Shown here piece after piece: positions 40,901 to 52,208 of a stretch of 64,000 nt of DNA (positions are counted from its first letter, which is position 1; every line of letters begins with the position of its first letter). This DNA comes from Mortierella sp. BCC40632 (Eukaryota > Mortierellomycota > Mortierellomycetes > Mortierellales > Mortierellaceae), in NCBI GenBank assembly GCA_011634665.1, contig WAEK01000018.1, positions 119,501 through 183,500 of the forward strand, read 5' to 3'. The notes below the pieces were generated by a model, which was given only the letters and a program-made list of their open reading frames with translations, searched no databases and was not told the origin of the DNA. The position numbers were made by a program, and so were the translations under genes.

Positions 40901-42495
40901 TTTTCTAATTGTTCGGTTATCCGTTGACGCTTATCCACCTCTTGCTTGTGCTCCTTTTCGATTTTGCTCTTGTTTGCCTCAGCCTCACGTAGACTCTCCT
41001 GGAGTTCCTTCAACTTTGCCTTGGCAAGCTGCCGTGGCTCGTCTTCCTGCTTTTGTTGTTGGCGAAGCGAGGTGATTTCGCATCGCAGGTTGTCCTCTTG
41101 TTGTTTGTATTGGCGTTCCAGATCCGTGAGTTGTTGGTTCAGGAAAGCATGTGCAGCTTCTTTGGCCTCTAATTCTGACCGGAGGGAAGCAATCTGGTCT
41201 TCAGTCACGGAGACAGTATCGGACGGTTCTGTGGTGATCGAGTGCACGGTTGTTGCCGTTGCTGCTGTTGCTGCTGCTGCGGATGGATCGCTCGATGCCG
41301 CAGTCGAGGGAACGAGTGGTGTGGTCCTTTCGGATCGAGAAGGTTCGATAGGCTTGTCAGCCTCTCCATTTTCAGTGGGTGAACCTGCCTCCTGTGCCTC
41401 TTCATTTTTGTTGGCTTCATTTGGGCAACGTCCATTTGATCCGACATTTTGTTGCTGTTGGTGGTGGTGTTCTGGGGACTCTTGTTGTGCTTGCTGCGCC
41501 TCCTTTTCCTTGGTTTGCTTTGCCTGAAGTTCACTTTCTCTCCGTGCATTTTCCACTGTATGCAAGTGTAGGGGTTGTGGTTGTGAGAAAAAGAAAAAGA
41601 AAAGAAAAAAAGAAAAGGTACGACTGTGAGAAAGATCGAAGCAAAAAAGAAGCATCTAAAAAATGCATAAAGGAGACTCTCTTGGACTTACCAGAGCTCA
41701 GCTCCAATTCGACTGGGACGGACGGAAGTGTGCGTACAACGACATAGTCACTGGGACTTTTCCAGTTCCTGGTGGTGATGGCCCAGAGTCGTATCCGATA
41801 GGTATTGTCGGGATACAGTCCCTGGATGACGACACTGGTTTCCTGTTTTCCACTCTCTCCAATGATCAAACCATCAATCTCGATGAGATGTTTCGAGACA
41901 GTGGCCTGGGATGAGCACTGCCAATTCAACGTGATACTCCTGTCCTTGACATCCTTCAGGGTCACAATCGACGGCGTGGGCAAAGTCAGCCCAAAGAACC
42001 CCCGTAGATTGTCTGTCGATGCATGGAGGTAGCCAAAGAGATCATAAAGCAGCCAAAGTACACCAAAGGCTGAACAAAACGCCGCAAGGGGTGCTAGAAA
42101 CACAATCGAAGGAACTGAGGGTGGGTTGAGCGCCGAGATAAGAGTTTGTCGCTCCAGATATGGCTTGAGCATATACATTGTCATGGCGAGGATAACGCCC
42201 TTCAGATTCAAGCCATGGATCAGGCTGACCATCAGCCCAAAGGCAACACCTGTCGCAAAGGGTGCCGTGAAGCTAAAGGGAACTGTGTAAAAGACGATGG
42301 CATTGGCGACACACATAGCGCCAATGGAGACCAAGACGATATGGCCACCGATAAAGAATATCCTGAAGACGAGTGCCAGGATAAAGTAAAACAGAAAGAA
42401 CCACTCGATAGGTAGCTGTAGCAGAATGTCAAGTAGGATGGTCAGCGACCAGAATAAAATGCATGCTGCAGCCCGATGCCTTGTTGTCCGAACCC

Positions 42496-42529
<34 letters not shown>

Positions 42530-43163
42530 CAAGTTTGGCCATCCAATTGGTTTTTTTTTTAGCCCAAGTGAGGTGTCCAAAACGTTTGTCCGTGTTCCCG
42601 TCAAGGTATGTTCCGTCCGTATTTGTATTGGATGGTAGTTGGGATAGAGCCGCCGCCGTCGTCGTCGTCCAATTCGAAGGAATGTAGTGTGTTGTACAGG
42701 CAGTAGAGTGTCGGCATGTATCGAGAGAGAGAGAGGAAAGGAAAGGAGAGGCGAGACACAACCGGTGTCCAGCAGAAGCAAGCAAGCGACAATGTTGCAG
42801 AGTGGAGGAAGAAAGAAGACAAGGAAGGGAGTCAATAAGAGCAAACAAGCACGACGAGCAGGACAGGAGCAGGAGCAGGAGTTGGAGTATAAGCAGGATG
42901 GGTCCAGGAGAGAGAGAAAAAGAGATAGAGAAAGAGGAAGTGAAAGAGAGCGAGACAGTCCTCGCGGCCCCGCCCACGATGCCGGCTCGAAGCAGCCTCG
43001 GCTCCGCCGGGGCCAAGGGAGAGGAGGAATAGGAATAGGAAGAGGAGGAGGAGGAGGAGGAGGAGGGAGTGCGAGAGGACAAAGAAAGAAAGGAGAAGCA
43101 CGAGAGCGGATTACCTCGACAGGAGTTGGAAGGTCCGATCGGCAATGTCATAGTGGCCGACAT
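37993..43163 (-). CDS. Multi-span membrane protein with fibronectin-III domain, coiled coil and long disordered tail
   Basis: Three exons (43115-43163, 41692-42465, 37993-41555) join in frame to 1461 residues. Residues about 18-160 contain several hydrophobic spans, the clearest at 36-70 and 136-160. A fibronectin type III domain follows at about 180-262 (ITLNWQ near the start, GLYPDNTYRIRLWAIT near the end). Then come a Gln/His-rich linker, a strong heptad coiled coil at about 395-630, and over 800 residues rich in Ser, Thr, Gly and Pro with repeated Ser runs. Filamentous ascomycetes have a conserved membrane/FN3/coiled-coil protein of the same order, annotated only as fibronectin type III domain protein, so I call this family unassigned. 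The large exons are solid. Exon 1 (16 residues, donor GTAATC) is less sure because it needs an intron of about 650 bp full of GT, CT and GA repeats. Confidence 0.75.
42498..42528. repeat. (TG)n microsatellite
   Basis: About 15 TG units, probably within the first intron of the FN3/coiled-coil gene, close to its 3' splice site at 42466. Confidence 0.9.
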
Positions 43164-44404
43164 ATTTTTTTGGCCGGGGTATTGGCTGCATTGCTGATGA
43201 GCTGTGACTGTAGGTGAGAGAAGGCGAAAGAGGAGAGAATGAGAGTAAGAGAGTAAGAGAGAGAGAGAAGAAGAAGAAGAGGAAGAAGAAGAAAAAAAAA
43301 AGAGAGAGAGAGAGAGAGAGCCGAGAGAGAGAAAGGTCGGTGGTGGCATGGGGGGGTTAAAGGTCGGGGGTCGGGTGGATGGGTGGATGGGTGGATGGGC
43401 CCTGGTTAGAGTTGCAGAAGAGAAACAACAAGGGGCATTATTGTCGGGGTGACAGTGGTGGATGTAGTCGATGGTAATGCTCCGTGGCTGGCCCCTTGCT
43501 GACTGACTGACTGACTGATTGACTGGCTGGTGCGAGAGCGAGAAGGAGAGAGTGAGCGGTCAGTGCGGGATGAGACGACTGAGGCCGAGGATGTGGATGA
43601 AGAAGAACAGGGGAGGTTTGGATTCCACTGCCAAAAAGGAGCAGGTTGCCAGGATGGCTTTTTTTTTTTTTCTTTCTTTCTTTCTTTCTTTCTTCAGAAA
43701 CTGGAATGAGAAGGAAAGAGGAAGAAGAGTCGTGTGGGAATGAGAAAATATGCAGGTGTGGCATCCGCCAGGTGGGGGAGGGGCGAGGTGAGTCAACGTC
43801 TGATCAGGTCAGAGAAAATGAATTGGGCGAATCCGGGGGAAAGAGTGTCGCACAGCGGAGGGGGATGGATCAGACGATCAAGGATCGGAGAGGTGGTGGT
43901 GGTGGTGGTAGAGAGAGGATCAATAGGAGCGAGATCGACAGATCGTCGGTCGCAAAACGAGAGAAAGGACAAAAGATGCAAAAACGAGATTTCAAGGAGA
44001 CAATCCAGACAAAGAAGGAAAATAAAAAAAAAAAAAAAAAATATAAAAAATACATATAAAAAAAATCAGCTTGTCGCTTGTTGCCTTCTTTCTTTGCTGG
44101 GTTGGGCGGATCCAAATCCTGAAACGACTCATCCACCCCCAAAGGTCGGAGAGAAAATGACAGCGCCTCCTTCCTAAAACGGCGCAACAAATGGGTCGTC
44201 TTTCTGCTGGGCCGTTACATCCGGACAGAGTTTTGGGGGGAAAGGGGGGAGGAAAAGAAATTTGTTTCTCCAGCCAACTTTTGGGCTACTCGCTGGATAC
44301 CACACAGAGCCATTTTCTATTATTGCTATTTTTTTTTTCAAAGTGACAAACGAGGATGAGGGTGTATGTGAAAAAGGAAAAAAACGAAAAAAAAAAAAAA
44401 AGAC
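43164..44404. other. Intergenic with simple repeats
   Basis: About 1.2 kb between two minus-strand genes. It contains AG runs (43258-43320), three copies of a GGTGGATG-like 8-mer at about 43374-43399, GACT repeats near 43499-43520, a TTTC run at 43673-43694 and poly-A at 44025-44040. The open frames are low-complexity translations of these repeats. Confidence 0.6.
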
Positions 44405-46461
44405 TTATGACCGATTTCTTTCTTTGACAAGTTTGCGTTTGCGTGCGCGCTCCATCTGTGCCTTCTCCAGCTCTGCCTCCTTTTCGTCCTCCAAACGACC
44501 CAGTCGAGCACTATGCAGAGAAAAAACGCAGAGGAAAATGAACAAGGGACATTTGTTAATAAAAAAAATATCAAGGATCAGATAGACGTATTTGGTTCCA
44601 TGGTTCCCACATAGCCTTTTTTTTTTTTTACCTTCTTGCCTCCTCTCGGAAGACTTCGTCAGGGCGTGCCTCCATATCATCCGAGAGATCTTCATCTTCA
44701 GCACGAGATCGGTATCGGGTTCCAAATAGCGATCCAAGGACGCCATGGAGTGACATGTCGTCTTCTCCCCGACCTCGTCCTCGTCCTGTATTACGAGGAG
44801 GTGAACGTCTCCAGCTGGGAGGTCGAGGAGAGGGCGATCTTGAAGGCCGTCTCTTTGTAGAGCCATTGGCAGGTCGCTTATTTCCTTGAAAACCACTGTC
44901 ACGATCATAAGGATCCTGATCCCGACCACGTTCACGTCCGCGATCTCGGTCACGGTCACGATCACGGTCGTCCAGTTTCTTTCGTGCAGTGGGAGGACTA
45001 AGGCTTCTCTTCCGTCTCGCATGAGGACTAATACTGCGTTTCCTTGCCTCGGGGCTGTAGCTTCTCTTCTTTGCAGATCGTGGACTCAGAGATCTTCTTC
45101 GGACTGGGCTCTTACTTTTCCTCCTTCGTGTTGGACTTGCGCTACGACTGCGACTGCGGTCGCGTGAGGATTTTGTTCCCTTGATTTCCTTCTGAAGACG
45201 CTCTGTTTCCGCAGCATCGTCCCCTAAAAGTGCCCTTGAGAATTTTGCTGCCTGAAGGACTCTCTCGCGATGTAACCGCGTCTTTTCACGTTCTTCCTCG
45301 ATAGCTCTGATCCGTCTATCACGCTCTTCCTGTCTATTGCTCTTATCCCTCAGATCGGCTGTGACTTCTTCGTATGATCGGCGATCACGCTTCACAGTGT
45401 TGAGTGCAATGGGTCCATCTCGGAGAGCTTTTAGTCCTGCATCGCGCACGTGGTTGACACTTGCTCCGGCACTTTTGAAGACAGGGAAGGCTGATCTAGG
45501 AGCCTGTCTCTTCACACCAGCCATTGCTTAAAAGTAAGCAAAAAAAAAAAAAAAAAAAAAAGGCATTGTCAGCACACAAAAGAAACACCGTCCAGAGAAA
45601 CATATATTCCTAATCATATAAAAATATGTATCTCAGGAGGGAAAAAAAGATCACCTACCTTTTTTCATTATTTTGGGTCCTGTTGCTGCTGAGGCTGGCG
45701 CAAGGGTCCTTTCAGGGCTGATGGCTCTGTGCACTTTGTATCGTTCGATCGCTTCCTGGCGGCTCGAGGCTCCAGAGCTATTCCGATCCCCGCCTCGATC
45801 ACTCTGCCCAGCACTGTCAGAACCATTTAGTTTCTTGCCGACCCGATCTGCCTTACTGTTCTGTGCCAATTTCTGAATGTATTCGAATGAAAACTCTTTT
45901 TTTGCAGGCTAGTAGTAATTTGGAGAGATTATGTGTTGTTAGTAATTGCTCACTAGTGAATTAAGCAATAGAAGCCTTTTTTTTTTTTTCTCCTTCCTTC
46001 TGCAAATACTCATTCTACTTCAGCCCATGCACAACAGGGGTAAATAACATGAAATATAAATAAAAACTAACCTTGGATGGCTCATATCCCCGAGACGATC
46101 CTGACCCTGAGGCAGGAGCAGAAGATTGACTTGCTCTTGATCGCGAATAAGAAGGCCCATTGGCACTAGTCTTTTGTTTCCTGGCACGTTCCTCCATCTC
46201 CTTTTCCCGCTCCCGTTCACGGGCCCTTTCCTTTGCCCTCAGTAACGCGGCCGCCTCTCGTCGTCGTTGTTCTTCCTCATGTCGTTTCCTTTCCAGTTCC
46301 TCACGGAGGAGTTTCTGGGTTTCTGCGGTTTTGCGTTTGCGATAGGCTTCTTCCTGCTTCTTTCGATGATCCTCATCGTACTCGAGCTCCTGTTTCTTTT
46401 TTTCGAGTTCGAGCTCTGCTGCACGACTGAGCTTGGTCCCGACCCTCCGAAGCTCCTCGAA
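44405..46461 (-). CDS. SPT2: Spt2-family histone chaperone with RS-like region (5' end unresolved)
   Basis: Spt2 binds DNA and H3-H4 and helps recycle histones during transcription. Four exons join in frame: 46072-46461 (a charged helix rich in Glu, Lys and Arg), 45659-45908, 44632-45526 and 44405-44510. The C-terminus carries the conserved Spt2 signature: SLHGVLGSLFGTRY, then DDMEARPDEVFREEAR and a Glu/Lys/Arg helix ending in RKRKLVKERN. Between them lies an RS-like block of about 90 residues with repeated SP, RSRS, RRRSLSP and RDRDRD units, which is unusual for Spt2. The reading frame enters at 46461 from an acceptor (TTCTAG), so a short upstream exon must supply the start codon; I found no ATG with a good donor in the right phase. 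Confidence 0.78.
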
Positions 46462-47275
46462 CTAGAAAAAAAAAAAAAAGATAGCGTGATTGAATGGAGC
46501 TTGATTCACTTAGTGTCAAATGAAGTTTGGATCATGCGTCATATTGACGCACGGAAATGCATGAAGGATGATCAGGCAACCACATACGAACCTCACCCAT
46601 GTGTACGACGACTGAATAAAACTGAAGAGAGGTGCTGGATCAGACGATTGGACAGTGGATGAACTTGGACGGAGCTTAGAAAGAGTAAAAATGCCGAAAT
46701 GATTCTGAGGAGAGGGATGAATGTGGCTAGGACCAACAAAAAAAAAGGGTCTGGATCGATAAGATTGAGAGAAAGGGAGATTGAGGGATGGGCGAGATGG
46801 GCGAGATGAAGCAGTAAAAAGAAAAGAAAAAAAAAAAAAGCTCCCTGATTTTTTTTTGAAAAAAAAAAAAAATAAAAAATAAAAATGTCGACCTGATGAA
46901 GAGGTCTTTTTCTTTTCTTTTCTTTTTCTTCTTCTTTTTCTTTTTCTCCTCTTGCTTCCTTGCTCTGTTCCTGTTTTGTAAAGTCTCCTGCTCTTGTCCT
47001 TGGGTCTGACTCTCCTGCGTCCAATCCTTGTCCTGAGTTGAGGGATGTAAAGTGCTGCGGGTGCGATTACGATAGCCTAAGCACGAGCAGATGTGTGAAT
47101 GGGGAAAGCGGGAGATGAAAATAAAAAAAAAATTGGATTCAGCGGAGAGAGTGGATGTAAAAGAAGGGAAAAAAGAAGTCAAAGAAGATGAAGAATGAAA
47201 GAGAGAAAGTAAAAGCAAAAGTGGAGAGAAAGAGAAAGAGAAAGAGAAAGAGAAAGAGATGGTGCCCAATGGCAG

Positions 47276-47307
<32 letters not shown>

Positions 47308-48466
47308 GGCCACAAAAAAAAAAAAAAAAAGTCAATGGGACGGCGAGAAGAGAACGAGAGCAAGGTGCAGAGAAACGAGGAGAGAGAAGAGGGGGCACAG
47401 CCGAGAGAGAGAGAGAGAGCGGATCCACACAGTCGCCACCACGACGGGAGAGTGGCATACCCGCACGAACCACTCATTCTCACTTTTCTTTTCTCTCTAT
47501 TTCTCTCTCCTCACTCCTCTCTTCTCTCTCACGCGATACGATACGACACGACACAACACTACTGTTGTTTTTATCTGCATATCAGAGTCAAAAGGCACCA
47601 CCGCCAGCGCGGTCCCGTCTATTTTTCTGGCCAACACCATGAGTGAACGAACACATGACTAGACAGGGAGACAAACGGACTCCTGATACCCACTTGGACG
47701 TTGTTGCGCGCGCCGGGACCTCTGAAGGTCACATGAACAACCTTCACATTTGCCACCAAAAATGTTGGAATGTCGACATGGGTCAGGTACGAGGGAAAAA
47801 AAAAAAAAACAGTTTTGGTGCAATGAAGCACATGCTCTCTTCTCTTCTGCACCCTTCTGGAAGAGGAAGCCACAGGGTAGAGACAGGGCCGGTCGACTAT
47901 CATACTTGCCCGACGCTCGCCGAACTTTTTTGAGTCGCCGTTCGTACGCACGGCTGTTCGGTGGAATCTTCGGAGCAGAGGAGAGTGAAGGAGTGAGAGA
48001 GGAGGAGGAGGAGGAGGAGGAGGAAGAAAGAGAGAGAGAGAGAGAGAGAGAGACGGGCAGTAGCAGGAACAGGGCACAACAGCAACCAAACAACATGCCA
48101 CTACTCTCTCTTTCTCTCTTCTTGTCTGCGCCTGGACAGGTGCCAATACGCCCTCTCTATAAATATCAATTTAGGTCCCTTTCTCTTCTTTTCTTTCTTC
48201 TCCTCTGCCTTCTGCCTCTGTCAAGGCTAGTTCCTCACTCTTTCGTCCACGTCAAAGACGACATCTTGTTCGATCTTCAGATCCCCTTTCCATCCTCTTT
48301 ATTATTATTATTATTTTTTCTTTTAGTCATCCTCAACTATTTTTTTTTTTTTTTTTTTTCGACTCTCATCTTTCTTTCTTTCCATCTCCATTTATTTCTC
48401 TCTCTCACACTCTCTCTCTCTCTCACACACTCTCTCTCTCCTTCCCATCCAGTTCAATATTCAACC
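46462..48466. other. Intergenic: SPT2 5' region and upstream of small membrane-protein gene
   Basis: About 2 kb between divergent genes. It should contain the missing first exon of SPT2 and both promoters. It is packed with A-rich and AG/TC-rich low complexity: A runs at 46858-46872, 47276-47304 and 47317-47330, GAG triplets at 48000-48023, T run at 48340-48359 and CT repeats at 48400-48440. Several long open frames here are translations of such repeats (for example 47188-47646 and 47750 onward, upstream of the real ATG at 48467). Confidence 0.55.
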
Positions 48467-48994
48467 ATGAGCATTGTTCGGCCTGCTCTTATCGGCTTGG
48501 CATGCCTTCTCATCCTCCTCATTGCTCTTGCCTACATCCGGAGACGACGCGCACTCGAATCCCCATCATACCCACAGGCCTACACTCTCCAGACACAAAG
48601 CACTGCTCCTGGTGACAACACCGTAAATAGCTACTATCTCTATCAACAACAATATCCACCTCCCCCTGGCCAGCCCATGCCCCCTGGTTCCGGTCCCTTG
48701 TACGCTCCTCCAGCCGGTCCCCCAGGAGTCAACTACCCATACGATGCTTCAGTCCCTCCTCCTCAGCAACCACAACAGCCAGGCTATGCCCCAATGTCTT
48801 CGCCACACGTCTACCCTGCGATGCCCATTACTCAACCACAGCCCGCGTCTCAATCTTATCCCCCAATGCCTGCAACCTACTCTCCACCTGTGCACCAGCC
48901 GTATCCACCCATGCCTACTGATCCTGGACAGGCCTCCGTGGGATTGTCTCCTACTCCCCCACCTCCACCATACACTCCCATCGTACCAAAGTAA
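48467..48994 (+). CDS. Small membrane protein with proline-rich PPxY tail
   Basis: Intronless, 175 residues from the ATG at 48467. The open frame extends upstream, but that part translates GAG and CT repeats and is not credible. Residues about 6-24 are a single hydrophobic span followed at once by RRRR, which predicts an outside/lumenal N-terminus and a cytosolic tail. The remaining 145 residues are rich in Pro, Tyr, Gln and Ser, with repeated PPMP, SYPP and YPP units, and finish with PPPPPY (164-169), which contains a PPxY motif. PPxY motifs bind WW domains of Nedd4/Rsp5 ubiquitin ligases, and several yeast Rsp5 adaptors are small membrane proteins with such tails. An adaptor role is therefore a reasonable guess, not a demonstrated family match. 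Confidence 0.68.
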   Translation: MSIVRPALIGLACLLILLIALAYIRRRRALESPSYPQAYTLQTQSTAPGDNTVNSYYLYQQQYPPPPGQPMPPGSGPLYAPPAGPPGVNYPYDASVPPPQQPQQPGYAPMSSPHVYPAMPITQPQPASQSYPPMPATYSPPVHQPYPPMPTDPGQASVGLSPTPPPPPYTPIVPK

Positions 48995-49866
48995 TCGCCG
49001 AGGAGACTCTTCTATTCTGTCAAAATATTAAAAAAAAAACCTTTTTTTTGGGGGAAACCACAACTCTTTTATATGGATGAAAATCTTGCATCATCCTCTC
49101 TAGCAGCTTTTTTTATGCCAAGATAATTCAGGCCAACCCTTTTACTTTTTGGTTATTCTTTACAAAAAAAAAGGATGGTAACTGAGCATCCATCCATTCC
49201 ATCTCTAGTGAGAGAGAAAGAGAGAGAGAGAAAAGAAAAAGAAAAAAAAAAAGGCCGTGGGCATCTCTCTCTCGGATATATCAATGAGCCATGCAGGAAT
49301 CCGCTCTCGCCCGTGTGTACACACACAAACATCATCCCATAGGCACTTTTTTTTTTTTTTTTTTTTTTTGGGTGAACAAAGAGATCCGCCTTTCTTTTTG
49401 GACAACGCTAATACGAAACAAGGTTTGCTCTCTCTGTCCCCCTTGTGTTCCCTTCAGCATACAAATGGGCAAGGGGGAGGGGGGGAGGAGGGAGGAAGGA
49501 AGGAGAGAAGATTAATGGTCCACAAGAGGAAAAAGTTCTAGGCATGAGAGAGAAAGATTGCCAAGAAGAGCTTCTGCCTTGTTTTTTTTTTCTCTCTCTC
49601 TTTTTCTTTTTTAATTGCCTTCCTTCTCTCTAACGGACACTGGAAATATAAAAAGGAGTGACAGAGACAGAGCCTTGATGACGACTACGGACTACTAACT
49701 ACTAACTACTATTGTCCTTTTCACCTGTTTTTGACTTCTGTTTGCCCTGCTTATTTGAGGATTAACAGCTCCCTTCGCAGTAACCCCATGCAACGGACCG
49801 TGCATAATCCACGAAAATAAGAGTGGAAAAACAAAAACAGATGAAATGGAGAATACTTCCATTACA
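48995..49866. other. Intergenic, convergent gene ends
   Basis: About 870 bp between the convergent ends of the PPxY-tail gene and the FAD monooxygenase gene. Poly-A at 49243-49252, poly-T at 49348-49369, and a G/A-rich stretch at 49466-49510. No gene or RNA recognised. Confidence 0.6.
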
Positions 49867-52027
49867 TTACAACACACAGGGGAAGAGTACACCAAGCTCT
49901 GTCACTTGTTCTTGAATCTGTGGTAAGAAGGTTGCCTGTGGCCGGTACTGGACCAAACGTACTACAAGTAGACTCCATAGCCAAGATGGCATAAACTGAA
50001 CACACAACCGCAGCAATGAATTCAAAATGCCCTATAAAAAAAAAAAAAAAAAGCCATAATACAATAAATCAAAACAAAATCGTTCAAGGTGAGAATAGTA
50101 GGTCTTTTTGGTCGTCGACCTCCTTTATCAAAAAAAAAAAAAAAAGTAAAGACCAGATGAGCTTACTGGACTAAGAAGTCGTCGAAAGAGAGCACTGATG
50201 TCGACTGCAAATTTAGCCAGTGAGTATCGTTCCTTTCGATAGTCACGAAAGGCTTTGTCTACTGCATGAAGCTTTGTCGGCGTAGTCAATGGGACCACCT
50301 TGTTGGCAAGGGCGACCGCATCCAGCATTGCATTGACTGCACCTATCACATACAACAACAACAACAACAACAACAAAAAAGGCAACGGGGAGATCATTTT
50401 ACGCGGGTGAGTTTCCGATCACTCGAGTGAAGGAGAGAAACTCGTTATTGAGTATGCTTCTGTTTGTCAAAACTATTTTGTAGCACCAAGTTTCTCTCCA
50501 GCATTTCGCCTACCTAACCCTGCACTAGGATTCATCTAAATGTTGAAGTATATTTTTTTTTTCCGAATCAATTATTAGATAAAGACAATCCAAAAGAAGG
50601 AATAGGACAACTTTTTTTCTTTTTCTTTTTCTTTTTTTTTTACCTTGTGACAGGCTAAGTAGATAGTAGAGCGTGCACGCAATGTTTGGGTTGCTCATTG
50701 TCAATATTAATGTCACTCACGAGATCACAACCAAGAACCCAGCCATAGTACAACCAAAAGAACAAAAGAAAAGAAAGAGAGATCCTTACCATCGCCCAAG
50801 AGCACTGTCCTCCCCGAGTGCCAAGTTTCAAACATCTTTTCTTCCAAAAAGACCTTGGAAATACATTCCTTAGGCGTCGCCTGAATCAGATCCCCCAACG
50901 TCTTTTTGCCGTCTCCAATCGCAATCGGGAAAGAACTCACTTCTTGACACATGGCTTCCTTAGTAGACGGACACCATTCGATCGTTTGTGATGGAGTATT
51001 GTCTTTTCTGAGATAAGGGTTGGGCACGGGCTCGTCTAACATCTTGAGAGCCATCCAACAGATGGTATTTTCCGTCATAGCAAACGTTGCGACCTAAATC
51101 AGAGATGTGTCCATGCAATTGCCTCTTTTAGAATGTCATTGAACAAGTCTACCACCTGGAATAATAGTTTTTTTGTGCATTGTGTATGTATGTTGCTCGA
51201 TAATTTACCGCACATGATGCATGTTCAATCCAGACCGTGCCAAACCTGCAGGTTGGATCCTCCAACCCCGGATACTCTTTTGGTTCCAACGTTCGAGTGG
51301 TGCCAACAAGACAGATACTGGAAACAGCCATGGGTTCCAAATCTGAGGCCGCTATCAACCCCCCTGTCTTGGCCAGTTGTCCATAAAGACTCTTTCGTAC
51401 TGCACTGTAAGCACCATCTGCTCCGACGAGGATGTCCCCAGAATAGACGGAGTCATCTGAGCATCGGACACAGACCATGCCACCACCAATAGTCGACTCG
51501 GGGAGCTCTACACTGGTGATGACCCTCTTGTTGAAAAGGATTCGATGAATTGGAATCTGAGAAAGCAGAATCTCATAGAGAACGGGTCGTGCAATAAAAG
51601 CTCCGTCAAACTCGAAGCTAGGAAGAAAGTCAATAGTCGGCTCTTATTAGTAAACGACAATTGCCAAAAATCGTCCCAAAAAGAAAAAAAGAAAAAGAAA
51701 AAGAAAAAGAAAAACCTACTTTTCTTTTACAGGAGTCCCAAAGTCGCGAGAGATGGTCGATTCAAAGCGCTCGTCATAAATTTGAGCATTTCCAATGATT
51801 TTACTTCTGGCAAGAATCTCTTTTCGAAGTCCAAGTTGTTCCATCAGAGGCATGAGACTACTCGCCATCGAAATGGCCGAACCCAAGGGTCGAATCTTTT
51901 CAGACTTTTCCAGGATACAATAGGGCACACCAGCTCGTTCAAGAAGGATGGCCAAGGTGAGGCCTCCTAGGCCTGCACCGGCAATGATGACTTTGGGCTT
52001 GTTGTTGGTTGGCAAGGGAAGTGACAT
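49867..52027 (-). CDS. FAD-dependent monooxygenase (PHBH fold)
   Basis: Flavoprotein aromatic-hydroxylase type enzyme. Seven exons (51720-52027, 51209-51617, 50790-51093, 50644-50654, 50514-50535, 50167-50342, 49867-50031) give 464 residues, with lengths and phases consistent throughout. The FAD dinucleotide fold is IIAGAGLGGLTLAILLERAG (GxGxxG at 16-21). The second motif is GDILVGADGAYSAVR (about 163-177). The third FAD motif, DACHKMNPSAGLG, is spread over four exons: the end of exon 3, an 11-nt exon, a 22-nt exon and the start of exon 6. A weakly hydrophobic C-terminus (about 410-445) could contact membrane. The substrate cannot be told from sequence; such genes are numerous in many filamentous fungi. 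Intron 1 carries an AAAAAG repeat and intron 5 an ACA repeat (about 50351-50375). Confidence 0.85.
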
Positions 52028-52168
52028 TGTGAATAGAAAAGACTGTTGATATCAGATGGAGAAAAGGAAGTGAGAGGGGAATAGAGTGAGGTCTTGAGTA
52101 AGAGGGTGGTTGGAAAGAGAGTGAAAAAGAAAGAAAGAAAAAAAAAGAGTGGACAAAACAAAAGCTAC

Positions 52169-52174
52169 TTTATT
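52169..52174 (-). terminator. Likely polyadenylation signal of the alpha-galactosidase gene
   Basis: AATAAA on the minus strand about 35 bases past the stop codon at 52209, overlapping a second copy (AATAAAATAAAG). Confidence 0.35.
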
Positions 52175-52208
52175 TTATTCTCGAGAACGAAGAGGAGATG
52201 TAACATGA

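Noticed and set aside
46593..47024. Basic open frame proposed as first exon of SPT2
   Set aside because: It begins at TTG rather than ATG, translates an A/G-rich repeat and its donor phase does not fit the acceptor at 46461.
47750..48466. N-terminal extension of the PPxY-tail protein
   Set aside because: The extra frame is made of GAG and CT repeat translations and several unrelated hydrophobic runs; the ATG at 48467 follows a typical CT-rich leader and starts a clean signal-anchor.
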